64,000 bases of DNA from Wohlfahrtiimonas larvae (GTDB lineage: Bacteria > Pseudomonadota > Gammaproteobacteria > Cardiobacteriales > Wohlfahrtiimonadaceae), in the NCBI RefSeq assembly GCF_002006755.1, contig NZ_MVDO01000019.1, positions 17,338 to 81,337 of the forward strand. Reading direction: 5' to 3'. A model generated the notes under the pieces. The model saw only the letters and a list, made by a program, of their open reading frames with translations, had not been told where the DNA came from and did no database searches. A program made the translations under genes and the position numbers. Below are positions 26,669-36,731 of the stretch, piece after piece (positions within the stretch are counted from its first letter, which is position 1; each line of letters opens with the position of its first letter).

Positions 26669-26693
26669 GTGTTACAGGTTTATATATCAAACA

Positions 26694-27707
<1,014 letters not shown>

Positions 27708-27794
27708 TTAATGGGCATTTACACTATAATTAATGGCTATATTACTATAGCCAGAAAATATTAAATTGAATTATCTCATTTATTGATTAAATAA

Positions 27795-29288
27795 TTAGGC
27801 TTTGCTTTGTTTGACAATATAATCAAGCAATAAACCAACAGGGCGACCTGTTGCACCTTTATTTGCACCTGCTGAATTCCATGCTGTGCCTGCAATATCT
27901 AAATGTGCCCATGCATATTTCTCAGTGAAACGAGATAGGAAGCATGCTGCTGTGATTGAACCGCCCGCACGACCCGCACCAATATTAGCAATGTCTGCAA
28001 ATGGGCTGTCTAATTGTGATTGATATTCATCCCAGATAGGTAATTGCCATACGCGATCAGATGTTGCTTGACTGCTTTCGATGATTTGGTCGGCTAACTC
28101 TTGGTTATTTGCAAATAAGCCTGTAGGAATGTGACCCAATGCAACAATGATTGCACCTGTTAAAGTTGCAACATTGATGACAGCTTTAGGCTCATATTGT
28201 TCTGCATAAGTTAACGCATCACATAGAATTAAACGACCTTCAGCATCAGTGTTTAAAATTTCGATGGTTTTGCCAGACATTGATGTCACAACATCGCCAG
28301 GTTTAATGGCTGAGCCAGATGGCATATTTTCAACAGCAGGAATCAATGCAACAACATTGATTGGTAATTGTAATTCAGCAATAGATTGCATTGTGCCTAA
28401 TACAGTTGCGGCACCACACATATCATATTTCATTTCATCCATGCCGGCGCCCGGTTTTAATGAAATACCGCCTGAATCAAAGGTTACCCCTTTACCCACT
28501 AAAACAATTGGCGCAGCTTCGCGATCTTCCGCGCCTTGATATTCCAAGATAATAAAGTTTGGTGCTTCTACGCTACCTTGTGAAACAGCTACAATTGCAC
28601 CCATACCTTGGCGTTTAATCGCGCTATCATTAAGAATTTTGCAATATAGATTATCATATTTACGTGCTAAATTATCAGCAACATCAGATAAGTCTGTTGG
28701 TGTTAGATGGTTAGCTGGTGTATTACCTAAATCTTTAGCAAGGTCGATACCTTTTTCAAGAGCTAAGCCATATGTAAATGCGCTTTTGACCTCATCAGTA
28801 ATGGTTGAAACATTAATGTTATAAGTTTGCGCATGCTGTTCATCTTTTTTGCTTTTATAATCATTAAAAGTATAAGTTGCATGGCTAATTGTTTCGATGA
28901 TTTTAGGAATCGAATAAGTTTTTTTACCGCAGTTACTTAAAATTGAAAATGTGATGTTTGTTGCAGGTGTTTTTTTTGCCCATAAAGTAGCTGTTTCTAC
29001 TGCTTTAGCAACGCTTTCGATGGATGCTTTGTCGCGTGCGCCAAACCCCACCATTACTAAGTAACGCGCTTTTAAATTGACAGGTTTGAAAATAGGGAAG
29101 ATTGAACCTGTTTTACCTGTGATTTCGCCAGAATCTAATAAAGCTTGTAATTCACCATTCATAATTGCATCAAGTGCTTTTGCATCTGGTGATAACTCTT
29201 CTTCGTAGCAGTTAACAACTAAAATATCAGTATCTAGCGATTGAATTTCATCACTACTTAATTGATATGAAACTGGTTGAATTTTCAT
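27795..29288 (-). CDS. pepA: Cytosol (leucyl) aminopeptidase PepA
   Basis: Dizinc/dimanganese M17 leucyl aminopeptidase that removes N-terminal residues; in E. coli it is also a DNA-binding accessory factor. Metal ligands include Lys266 and Asp271 in VGKGVTFDSGGISLKPG and the signature NTDAEGRLIL (346-355). 497 residues is standard. An N-terminal regulatory domain precedes the catalytic half. miaB ends 30 nt upstream on the same strand. The usual partner holC lies elsewhere, at 46.1 kb. Confidence 0.96.
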   Translation of the reverse strand: MKIQPVSYQLSSDEIQSLDTDILVVNCYEEELSPDAKALDAIMNGELQALLDSGEITGKTGSIFPIFKPVNLKARYLVMVGFGARDKASIESVAKAVETATLWAKKTPATNITFSILSNCGKKTYSIPKIIETISHATYTFNDYKSKKDEQHAQTYNINVSTITDEVKSAFTYGLALEKGIDLAKDLGNTPANHLTPTDLSDVADNLARKYDNLYCKILNDSAIKRQGMGAIVAVSQGSVEAPNFIILEYQGAEDREAAPIVLVGKGVTFDSGGISLKPGAGMDEMKYDMCGAATVLGTMQSIAELQLPINVVALIPAVENMPSGSAIKPGDVVTSMSGKTIEILNTDAEGRLILCDALTYAEQYEPKAVINVATLTGAIIVALGHIPTGLFANNQELADQIIESSQATSDRVWQLPIWDEYQSQLDSPFADIANIGAGRAGGSITAACFLSRFTEKYAWAHLDIAGTAWNSAGANKGATGRPVGLLLDYIVKQSKA

Positions 29289-29318
29289 GAATATCCTTCC
29301 TATATTTTTATCAATGGG

Positions 29319-30668
29319 TTACTCTAAAACTAAACGACCACGTAAAGAATTTGGCAATGCTTCTGTAATAACAACATTACAGAATTGCCCAATTAACTCT
29401 TCTGGGCCTTCAAAGTTTACAACGCGGTTATTTTCAGTGCGGCCTGCTAAAATTTTTGGATCATTTCTGGAAGGGCGACTCACTAAGATTCTCTGTGTTG
29501 TGCCGACCATGCTTTCAGAAATTGCATTGACTTGGGATGTAATTTGCGCTTGTAAACGTGCTAAGCGTTCTTTCTTTTCCTCCATGGATACATTATCTGG
29601 TAAAGATGCTGCCGGTGTACCTGGACGTGGAGAATATATGAAGCTAAATGACATGTCGTAATTTAATTCTTTCACTAAATCCATTGTTCTTTCGAAATCT
29701 TCAGCAGTTTCGCCAGGGAAACCAACGATGATATCAGTTGATAATGAAATATCAGGACGAACTTTTTGTAATTTACGAATTTTTGATTTGTATTCAAGTG
29801 CGGTGTGATTACGCTTCATCGCCATCAAAATTTTATCTGAGCCTGATTGAATCGGTAAATGTAAATGAGAAACTAGTTCGGGTACACGTCCATAAACTTC
29901 AATCAAACGATCAGAAAATGCGATAGGGTGAGAGGTGGTGAAACGGATGCGCTCAATGCCTTCTACTTTTGCCACATATTCGATCAATAGGGCTAAGTCA
30001 CAGATGGATTCATCAGGCATTTCACCTTGGTAATCATTCACATTTTGACCCAAAAGATTGATCTCTTTTACGCCTTGTTCTGCTAATAATGAAATTTCAC
30101 CAATGACATCTAGCACAGGGCGAGAAATTTCTTCACCACGTGTATAAGGTACAATACAGAATGAACAATATTTATTACAGCCTTCCATAATAGAAACAAA
30201 TGCTGAAGGCCCTTCTGCGCGCGGCTCGGGCAAATGGTCAAATTTTTCAATTTCAGGGAAGGTGACATCCACTTGTGCTCCGTTGCCTTTCCAAACATCA
30301 TTCAGCATTTTTGGTAAGCGGTGTAATGTTTGTGGGCCAAAGACAATGTCAACATAAGGTGCGCGTTTGCGGATTAGTTCACCTTCTTGGCTAGCAACAC
30401 AACCGCCTACACAGATAACAATATTAGGATTGACAGCTTTGAGTTCGCGCCAACGGCCTAATTCTGAGAATACTTTTTCTTGTGCTTTTTCACGAATAGA
30501 ACAAGTGTTTAAAATGATGACATCTGCATTTTGTACGTCATCAGTTTTTTCTAATTGACAGAATACTTTTAAGCTATCTGCCATTTTGTTTGAGTCATAC
30601 TCATTCATTTGGCAGCCTTGCGTTTGTATGTAGAAAGTTTTAGAAGGGGATAATTCGGTGGTTGTCAT
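29319..30668 (-). CDS. miaB: tRNA-2-methylthio-N6-dimethylallyladenosine synthase MiaB
   Basis: Radical-SAM methylthiotransferase that adds the 2-methylthio group to i6A37 of tRNAs. The N-terminal cluster cysteines are in [18 protein letters not shown] and VGGCVASQE. The radical-SAM CxxxCxxC is in [16 protein letters not shown], and a C-terminal TRAM region ends at LRGRLVLE. The frame extends to a TTG at 30677; the ATG at 30668 gives [19 protein letters not shown] (449 residues). No clear ribosome-binding site is visible. Confidence 0.95.
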   Translation of the reverse strand: MTTTELSPSKTFYIQTQGCQMNEYDSNKMADSLKVFCQLEKTDDVQNADVIILNTCSIREKAQEKVFSELGRWRELKAVNPNIVICVGGCVASQEGELIRKRAPYVDIVFGPQTLHRLPKMLNDVWKGNGAQVDVTFPEIEKFDHLPEPRAEGPSAFVSIMEGCNKYCSFCIVPYTRGEEISRPVLDVIGEISLLAEQGVKEINLLGQNVNDYQGEMPDESICDLALLIEYVAKVEGIERIRFTTSHPIAFSDRLIEVYGRVPELVSHLHLPIQSGSDKILMAMKRNHTALEYKSKIRKLQKVRPDISLSTDIIVGFPGETAEDFERTMDLVKELNYDMSFSFIYSPRPGTPAASLPDNVSMEEKKERLARLQAQITSQVNAISESMVGTTQRILVSRPSRNDPKILAGRTENNRVVNFEGPEELIGQFCNVVITEALPNSLRGRLVLE

Positions 30669-30720
30669 AAAATTCAAATAATAAAAACTTGTGAGTTAAA
30701 TAACGTGAATTCTACACGGT

Positions 30721-30740
30721 TTTCAGAAAAAATTCTGAAA
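30721..30740. repeat. Small inverted repeat before the DUF1963 gene
   Basis: TTTCAGAA (30721-30728) and TTCTGAAA (30733-30740) flank AAAA, 9 nt before the ATG at 30750. In the mRNA it would partly bury the ribosome-binding region. Confidence 0.35.
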
Positions 30741-30749
30741 GAAATAATT

Positions 30750-31664
30750 ATGGCATACTATGCGCTTTATCTATTCGAATATGAACTTATGATGATTACT
30801 GAAATTCAATATCCTGAAGCATTGTCACAAACATTGATTGATTTACTTAAAAAGATGGAACAGTTGACCATTAGTTTATCAGCAAATGAATCTATAGATG
30901 TAGAAAGTCATATTTATTCTAGTAAGTTATGTGGTGTTGCATATTTCCCTAAAGAACAAGAATATCCACGCAATAAAGATGGCCAGCCATTAGCATTAAT
31001 TGCTCAGTTAAATTTGGATGAAATTTTTGCTGATATAGAGATGCTTGAAGCATGCAATACAGATAATTTTTTAAGACATTATCCGAAAACGGGTATGTTG
31101 AGCTTTTTTAATGATGCCACAGATGATTTGATGGGGTTAGAATTTAAAGAACCTTTCAGTAAAACAGGTTATAAAGTGATTTATTTTCCTGAAGTTATCC
31201 AGAATGATGAGAATATTGCATTAGCAGAATTCAACGAACTTTCAGCAATTGTAGGTGATGATTGCTATGGTGCTTTGAGCATGGGTCAAAGTTATCTCAT
31301 TACATCTTCATTGAAATATACAATTCCATCATTGGAAATCTCAACATTGAATGATGAGAATCTTTTGAAATTCCATGATTACACTGAAAATCAGTTGGAT
31401 GAAGAAAGCAGTGAGGATGTTATGGAGGCCTTATATGATCAGGCTACTGAAGTGTGCCAAGGTCATGCAATTGGTGGCTATCCTATGTTGACGCAATTTG
31501 ATCCTCGTGGTGATAATGATGATCGGACAATCTTATTATTCCAGTTAGATAGTGTGGGTGATGTAATGCTGGGGGATTGTGGTTCGATGCAGTTTTTCAT
31601 CTCTGAACAAGATCTAAAAAATAGAGATTTCTCTAATGTTTTATATGATTGGGCTTGTTGTTAG
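30750..31664 (+). CDS. DUF1963 (YwqG-like) family protein
   Basis: A 304-residue cytoplasmic protein of the DUF1963/YwqG family, function unknown. Family hallmarks are LCGVAYFPKEQEYPRNKDGQPLALIAQLNLDEI (about residues 60-92), HAIGGYPMLTQFDPR, and the C-terminal LLFQLDSVGDVMLGDCGSMQFFISEQDL with DWACC. A GTG at 30705 and an ATG at 30789 are alternatives; 30750 was chosen for its ATG and an AAAGAAA stretch upstream. Single gene, divergent from miaB. Confidence 0.82.
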   Translation: MAYYALYLFEYELMMITEIQYPEALSQTLIDLLKKMEQLTISLSANESIDVESHIYSSKLCGVAYFPKEQEYPRNKDGQPLALIAQLNLDEIFADIEMLEACNTDNFLRHYPKTGMLSFFNDATDDLMGLEFKEPFSKTGYKVIYFPEVIQNDENIALAEFNELSAIVGDDCYGALSMGQSYLITSSLKYTIPSLEISTLNDENLLKFHDYTENQLDEESSEDVMEALYDQATEVCQGHAIGGYPMLTQFDPRGDNDDRTILLFQLDSVGDVMLGDCGSMQFFISEQDLKNRDFSNVLYDWACC

Positions 31665-31691
31665 TTATATAATATAAAAAGTTATTTTATG

Positions 31692-31714
31692 AAAAGGCGC
31701 TGTCTGCGCCTTTT
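31692..31714. terminator. Terminator after the DUF1963 gene
   Basis: AAAAGGCGC (31692-31700) and GCGCCTTTT (31706-31714) form a GC-rich stem with a 5-nt loop. It lies between convergent genes and could act on both. Confidence 0.75.
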
Positions 31715-31728
31715 GATGGATTAGAATA

Positions 31729-32121
31729 TTAAATTTGTTCGTATGTGCCTGCTAAACTTGCTCCACCAGAGCAATAATAGAATAGAGGGGCTTCAGCTCC
31801 TGCAATAATCAGAGAAGTATCTTTAAAGGAAAATTCAATATTTTCTTGGGTAATATATTGTCCTTTGCCATTCCATGTAGCAGTGCCTTCATAACGACAT
31901 GTTTGTCGTATTTTGACATCATTGCGAGAATAAACTTTGATCGCAAGGTGATTGGCAGAAGGTTGAGGTGTTATTTGTACTGCAACCCAGTCATATTGTT
32001 TGGTACGTTTTTCAAGGTCTGCATTTGCATAAGTTGTTATAGCTCTTGGTGCTGTAGGGTGGGTTGTGCAGGCAGATACTATTGCTATAATTAAAACAGG
32101 AAATGTGTAATAAATTTTCAT
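31729..32121 (-). CDS. Hypothetical small lipoprotein
   Basis: A 130-residue predicted lipoprotein. MKIYYTFPVLIIAIVSAC carries a lipobox VSAC with the acylated Cys18. The mature part is beta-rich with two more cysteines (RQTCRYEG and YYCSGG). No family recognised. The ATG shares ATGA with the pgeF stop (4-nt overlap) and has AAGGA upstream, so it is coupled to rluD-pgeF. Confidence 0.75.
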   Translation of the reverse strand: MKIYYTFPVLIIAIVSACTTHPTAPRAITTYANADLEKRTKQYDWVAVQITPQPSANHLAIKVYSRNDVKIRQTCRYEGTATWNGKGQYITQENIEFSFKDTSLIIAGAEAPLFYYCSGGASLAGTYEQI

Positions 32122-32891
32122 ATTGATCCTTCCATCCAAATCAATGTCGCCTGTCTGCCTGAATCCTTGCCATCTCTACGATGGGAATAGAAATGTGTCG
32201 CATCTGTATAGGTGCAGTGATCTCCGCCTGATATTTGATGTTTAGGGATGCCAAAATTTTCCAGCTTTTGTCGAGCAATGCCATATAGATCGGCAAAATA
32301 GTGATTTGTTCGTGTGCTATTGATAAAAAAAGATTCATAGCTTTCATCGCTACATAAAAAAGCTTCTCTCACTTCAGGGCCAACTTCAAATGCTTTTTGC
32401 GAAATGGCAGGGGCTAACCAAGCCATCATTGTATGATTTGAAAAAGACGAAACTTTGAGTGTATTCTCTAATATCCCATTTAATAAACCGCGCCAGCCAG
32501 CATGGATTGCCGCCACAAAAGATCCTTGTTGATTGGTTAATAAAATGGGTAGGCAATCGGCTGTTAATATTGCACAAACTTGATGCGTTTCTGTTGTAAA
32601 TGTTGCATCAGCTTCACAGGTTGCTTCCATTTGGCTAACATCATGCACAATTGTGCTATGAGTCTGAGATACCCAACGAGGAGGTTCAGGTAGCTTTAAT
32701 GTTCGAATTAATTGCTCACGGTTATTGATCGTTGCATCACGATTTTCATCAATATTTAAAGCAAGATTAAAAGAATCAAATGGTTGGTGGCTTTTGCCAC
32801 CAATACGGGTTGTTGTAAAAGCTTTGATGTTTTTAGGTGCATTCCAATCAGGTTGCACAACAGATAAATCACCAATTTTGACAATAGCCAT
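32118..32891 (-). CDS. pgeF: Peptidoglycan editing factor PgeF (YfiH/LACC1 family)
   Basis: Zinc/copper-type YfiH/LACC1-family enzyme. Members edit wrong L-Ser in peptidoglycan precursors and, in other hosts, phosphorolyse purine nucleosides. Conserved metal-site blocks are QTHSTIVHDV, AILTADCLPILL, AAIHAGWRGLLNGIL and DHCTYTD..HFYSHRRDGKDSGRQATLIW. 257 residues is usual. It starts 2 nt after the rluD stop with GAGGA upstream; rluD-pgeF is a conserved gammaproteobacterial pair. Confidence 0.93.
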   Translation of the reverse strand: MAIVKIGDLSVVQPDWNAPKNIKAFTTTRIGGKSHQPFDSFNLALNIDENRDATINNREQLIRTLKLPEPPRWVSQTHSTIVHDVSQMEATCEADATFTTETHQVCAILTADCLPILLTNQQGSFVAAIHAGWRGLLNGILENTLKVSSFSNHTMMAWLAPAISQKAFEVGPEVREAFLCSDESYESFFINSTRTNHYFADLYGIARQKLENFGIPKHQISGGDHCTYTDATHFYSHRRDGKDSGRQATLIWMEGSI

Positions 32892-32893
32892 GA

Positions 32894-33862
32894 TTAGTCC
32901 TCAAGCTGTTTTTGATCTTCTTGAAAAATACGAATAAGGTTTTCAAAATCCTCTGGATAATCACATTCGAAAAGCATTCTTTTCTCAGTTTTGGGATGTG
33001 TTAATTCTAATTTTTTTGCATGCAGAGCTTGGCGTTTAAACTGGCGTAATTCTTCTGCTAATTCTGGCGCCATCTTAGCAGGTAGTTTTAATCGCCAGCC
33101 ATATGTACTATCGCCAAATAACGGATGATGAATAAAATTCATATGCACACGAATTTGATGGGTTCGACCTGTTTCAAGTTGACATTCAATAAGGGTATGC
33201 CCACGATAATGGTCTAAAATACGATAATGAGTAATGGCAGGTTTGCCAATTGCTTGTGCGCTCATTTTTTTGCGATCAGTTTTATGGCGGCCAATTGGTA
33301 CATCAATGGTTTGGCCCGAAATCATTTCACCGCTTGCGATGGCGTGATAAGTTCTGCCCATAGAATGATCACTGAGTTGCTCGATGAGGTGATAGTAAGC
33401 ATCTAGATTTTTAGATACAACCATCAGACCTGTAGTATCTTTATCTAAACGATGGACAATACCTGCTCTTGGCAAAAGATGCGCATTTTTATTATGATAC
33501 AGTAATGCATTCAATAAGGTACCATCAGGGTTGCCTGCTGCAGGATGTACGACTAAACCTGCTGGTTTATTGATGATCAAAATATCATCATCTTCATAAA
33601 CAATATCTAGAGGGATGTCTTCTGCTTTAGCGTCATTCAAATAATCTTGTTCTAAAGTTAATGTAATGGTAATGTTTTCCCCACCATACACTTTATCGCG
33701 GATTTTTGGTACTTTACCATTCAAGGTTGCTTCACCATTTTTGATGGCATCTTGAATTTTACTGCGGGAAAAAGAAGGCAATAGTTGGCTTAAAACAACA
33801 TCTAAGCGGCTGCCTGCGGAAGTCATAGGGACGATCAATGAAAAAGTTTCTGTAGCTTGCAT
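32894..33862 (-). CDS. rluD: 23S rRNA pseudouridine(1911/1915/1917) synthase RluD
   Basis: Isomerises three uridines of helix 69 of 23S rRNA. An N-terminal S4 RNA-binding domain (RLDVVLSQLLPSFSRSKIQDAI.NGEATLNG) is followed by the RluA-type catalytic domain with GIVHRLDKDTTGLMVV (catalytic Asp) and LETGRTHQIRVHM. 322 residues. It heads a leftward unit with pgeF and the lipoprotein gene and is divergent from bamD, as in many Gammaproteobacteria. Confidence 0.96.
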   Translation of the reverse strand: MQATETFSLIVPMTSAGSRLDVVLSQLLPSFSRSKIQDAIKNGEATLNGKVPKIRDKVYGGENITITLTLEQDYLNDAKAEDIPLDIVYEDDDILIINKPAGLVVHPAAGNPDGTLLNALLYHNKNAHLLPRAGIVHRLDKDTTGLMVVSKNLDAYYHLIEQLSDHSMGRTYHAIASGEMISGQTIDVPIGRHKTDRKKMSAQAIGKPAITHYRILDHYRGHTLIECQLETGRTHQIRVHMNFIHHPLFGDSTYGWRLKLPAKMAPELAEELRQFKRQALHAKKLELTHPKTEKRMLFECDYPEDFENLIRIFQEDQKQLED

Positions 33863-33925
33863 AAATTTGAGTATAATAGCGGGTTAAAATTTCTGTTAAA
33901 TCACTAAATCACATGGATTTGAGAT

Positions 33926-34690
33926 ATGAATAAAACTGTTGTGCATTGTAGCGTACTTTTATCCGCAATGTTGTTGATTGTTGGATGTTCTGCTACCAAA
34001 AAAGAAGATCGTTACAGAATGATGTCAGGAAGTGATCTTCTGCAAGAAGGAAAAAGTAGCTTAGAAGGCGGTAGTTATAAAGAATCAATTGAGCGATTTG
34101 ATGTGATTGAGGCGCGTTTTCCTCAAGGAAGTTATGCAGAACAGGCTAAGTTGAATAAAATGTATGCATATTATTTGAATCGTGATCATAAAGAAGCATT
34201 ACAAGAAGCCAATGATTTTATTAAATTGTATCCTAATCATCCTAATACTGCGTATGCATGGTATATGAAAGGTTTAGTGAATTTTGATAAAGCGCGCTCT
34301 ATTATTGATAAATTCTTGCCACCAGATCATAGTAAAGTCGATCAGAAACAGTTAACAGAATCATTAGAAGCATTCTTAGTGATTTTAGATAAATATCCAA
34401 ATAGTATTTATGCTGAAGATTCAGCTAAGCGAGTGGCTTATTTGAGAAATATTTTGGCGCAGTCTGAGATTCATATAGCAAATTTCTACATGGATCGTAA
34501 GGCTTATGTCGGTGCAGCGAATCGAGCTCAATATGTCATTGATAACTATGATGGTGCTCCTGCAATACAAGAAGCATTATTGATTCAAATTAAAGCATAT
34601 CGTGCGTTAGGCTTAGACAGTATGGCGAATGATCGATTGCGTATTTTGCAGTTAAACTATCCTGAATATGAAGGCTTGGCAACTTTGTAA
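33926..34690 (+). CDS. bamD: Outer membrane protein assembly factor BamD
   Basis: Essential lipoprotein of the BAM complex on the inner face of the outer membrane. The lipobox is LIVGCSATKK with Cys21. The mature protein is built of TPR-type helices (SSLEGGSYKESIERFDVIEARFPQGSYAEQA, KLYPNHPNTAYAWYMKGL). 254 residues is standard. The divergent arrangement with rluD supports the assignment. waaA follows by 6 nt. Confidence 0.95.
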   Translation: MNKTVVHCSVLLSAMLLIVGCSATKKEDRYRMMSGSDLLQEGKSSLEGGSYKESIERFDVIEARFPQGSYAEQAKLNKMYAYYLNRDHKEALQEANDFIKLYPNHPNTAYAWYMKGLVNFDKARSIIDKFLPPDHSKVDQKQLTESLEAFLVILDKYPNSIYAEDSAKRVAYLRNILAQSEIHIANFYMDRKAYVGAANRAQYVIDNYDGAPAIQEALLIQIKAYRALGLDSMANDRLRILQLNYPEYEGLATL

Positions 34691-34696
34691 ATAACT

Positions 34697-35965
34697 ATGT
34701 TATTGCGTATTTATAAAATCCTATGGTGGATTATTCTGCCATGGGTTTTGTTGTTTAGATATTTTAAAGATAAAAAATCTGGTCATGGGTTTTGTTATCT
34801 ATTTGAACGTTTAGGCTTGAGCCGAACAACTCGGCCGCATGATATTATTTTACATGCAGTATCTTTAGGTGAAGTGCGTGCAATGACGCCTTTGGTATTT
34901 GAAATTCAAAAGCAATTGCCAGATTTGTCCATTTTAATCACCACAACAACATTGACAGGTAGAAAGCAGATCGAACAAAGTTTTGGTAATACTGTTTCTG
35001 TTGCATTTTTGCCTCATGACATTGGTTTTTTTATTCATCGATTTTTAAAAAAAGTGCAACCAAAAATATTGATGATTATGGAAACTGAGATTTGGCCTAA
35101 TTTACTTGATTCATGTCAAAAGTTAAATATTTCAACATTTATTATTAGTGCGTGTTTATCTGATCGTTCACAAAAAGGTTATGCAAAAATCCCAAAAACA
35201 ATTCAACAATTATTAAAGAATGTAAATATTCTAGCGCAGACAGTAGAGGATCAGAATAGATTCTTGGCCGTTGGCGCGCGCAAAGTTTCTGTAATGGGGA
35301 ATTTAAAATATATCACTGTGTTGCCAGATGATTTTAATGCTAAAACTCAAACATTATTGTTGGCGAAACAAAATTATTTGTTGTGGTGTGTTGCAAGTAC
35401 TCATGAAGGTGAAGAGAAAATTATTTTAGATGAATTTAAAAAAATTCATAAAGAATTTCCCCAAGTTAAATTAGCAATTGCACCAAGACACCCTGAAAGA
35501 TTTTCATCCGTAGAAAGTTTAATACAAGATCATGGCTATCGTTATCAAAAGCGTAGTGATATGGGATTTGATGAATTATCGTTTGAACATACAGATGTTT
35601 GGTTATGGAATAGCATAGGAGAGTTGTTATACCTTTATGGCGTTGCAGATATTATCACTGTAGGTGGGAGTTTTGTACCTATCGGGGGGCATAATATCTT
35701 GGAGCCAGCTTATTTGCATAAAGTGATTACAGTAGGGCCGTGCATTGATAATATCCAGGATATGGTGACTCAATTTATGGAATATCATGCGATTATAATT
35801 TTGGAGCAACAGGATTTATATGCCCAACTGACACCTTTGATCAAAGATCCTAAAATGCGTAATATGATGGGGCAAAATGCATATTTGTGTATTATGAAAA
35901 ATCAAGATTCATTATCGCATATTATGGACGCTTTGCATCAATGTGTAAGTCAGGAGGGGCAATGA
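34697..35965 (+). CDS. waaA: Kdo transferase WaaA
   Basis: Inner-membrane-associated glycosyltransferase that adds Kdo from CMP-Kdo to lipid IVA. The N-terminal anchor (IYKILWWIILPWVLLFRYF) and the conserved catalytic-Glu motif LHAVSLGEVRA are visible. The donor domain shows STHEGEEKIILDEFK, IAPRHPERF and TVGGSFVPIGGHNILEPAY. 422 residues is typical. The gene after it overlaps the stop by 4 nt. Confidence 0.95.
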   Translation: MLLRIYKILWWIILPWVLLFRYFKDKKSGHGFCYLFERLGLSRTTRPHDIILHAVSLGEVRAMTPLVFEIQKQLPDLSILITTTTLTGRKQIEQSFGNTVSVAFLPHDIGFFIHRFLKKVQPKILMIMETEIWPNLLDSCQKLNISTFIISACLSDRSQKGYAKIPKTIQQLLKNVNILAQTVEDQNRFLAVGARKVSVMGNLKYITVLPDDFNAKTQTLLLAKQNYLLWCVASTHEGEEKIILDEFKKIHKEFPQVKLAIAPRHPERFSSVESLIQDHGYRYQKRSDMGFDELSFEHTDVWLWNSIGELLYLYGVADIITVGGSFVPIGGHNILEPAYLHKVITVGPCIDNIQDMVTQFMEYHAIIILEQQDLYAQLTPLIKDPKMRNMMGQNAYLCIMKNQDSLSHIMDALHQCVSQEGQ

Positions 35966-36654
35966 AAAAGTTAATACAAGAATTGAAACAGTTTTACATT
36001 CCTCCTTTGACCAATTTGTATTTTGAGAGGATTGCTTTAGAAAAAATAGTTTTTCGTTTACCTTTGTTTGTTCGTATTTCTGATCCTGATAGTTGGCGGA
36101 TAAAATCGGCTTATCAGAAATTTTATTCATTTTCTGATATAGCATTAACCCATCATCTAGAAAATATTAAGGCATATTTATCTTTGGAGCAGGGTGGTTC
36201 CATTTTTGAAGGTAATCGTGTTTTATCTTTAAATGAGCCTATTCCTTACATTGAGTGGCAATCTTCAGTAGGATTGTCTGCGTCTACTGATTTATTAGGT
36301 AAATATTGTCTATTTATTGATTTATTGGATTTTGTGGAAGAAATAGATATATTGAGCCAGTACATTAATGCTATGCAATCAAGTTTTAATGAGTCATTGC
36401 AGTTAGTATTGATTGGCTCATCTGAGTTAAGCTTAAATTTTCAAGGGTATAAAAACTTAGTCTGTATTGATCCAGATAAAACCACAAATTTATCATTTGC
36501 CGAACGATTTAAATTTAAATATAAAAATACATTGCCATTATTTAATTTTAGTAGTAAACCTTATTTTTTAATTAATCATCAAGGGCGATTGATAACATTT
36601 TTTACAAAGTTAGATCAGCAGAGTTTGCTGATAGAAATAAAAAAATATATTTAA
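35962..36654 (+). CDS. Unknown protein coupled to waaA
   Basis: A 230-residue protein with no signal peptide and no family I can name. The C-terminal third (LVLIGSSELSLNFQGYKNLVCIDPDK...SKPYFLINHQGRLITFF) has the strand order of a thioredoxin/redoxin-like end, but the CxxC active site is absent, so this is only a resemblance. AGGAGGGG lies 5-6 nt before the ATG at 35962, which overlaps the waaA stop as ATGA. It is strongly AT-rich with few conserved-looking blocks. Confidence 0.6.
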   Translation: MKKLIQELKQFYIPPLTNLYFERIALEKIVFRLPLFVRISDPDSWRIKSAYQKFYSFSDIALTHHLENIKAYLSLEQGGSIFEGNRVLSLNEPIPYIEWQSSVGLSASTDLLGKYCLFIDLLDFVEEIDILSQYINAMQSSFNESLQLVLIGSSELSLNFQGYKNLVCIDPDKTTNLSFAERFKFKYKNTLPLFNFSSKPYFLINHQGRLITFFTKLDQQSLLIEIKKYI

Positions 36655-36731
36655 ATATTATTAAGTTTAATACATATTTTGCATACAAAAATAAGGCTTG
36701 ATAGAAGCATTATCTTATAAAGGTTCATGCA

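Noticed and set aside
30669..30749. A longer DUF1963 protein starting at GTG 30705
   Set aside because: The extra residues are not supported by a ribosome-binding site, and the ATG at 30750 is adequate.
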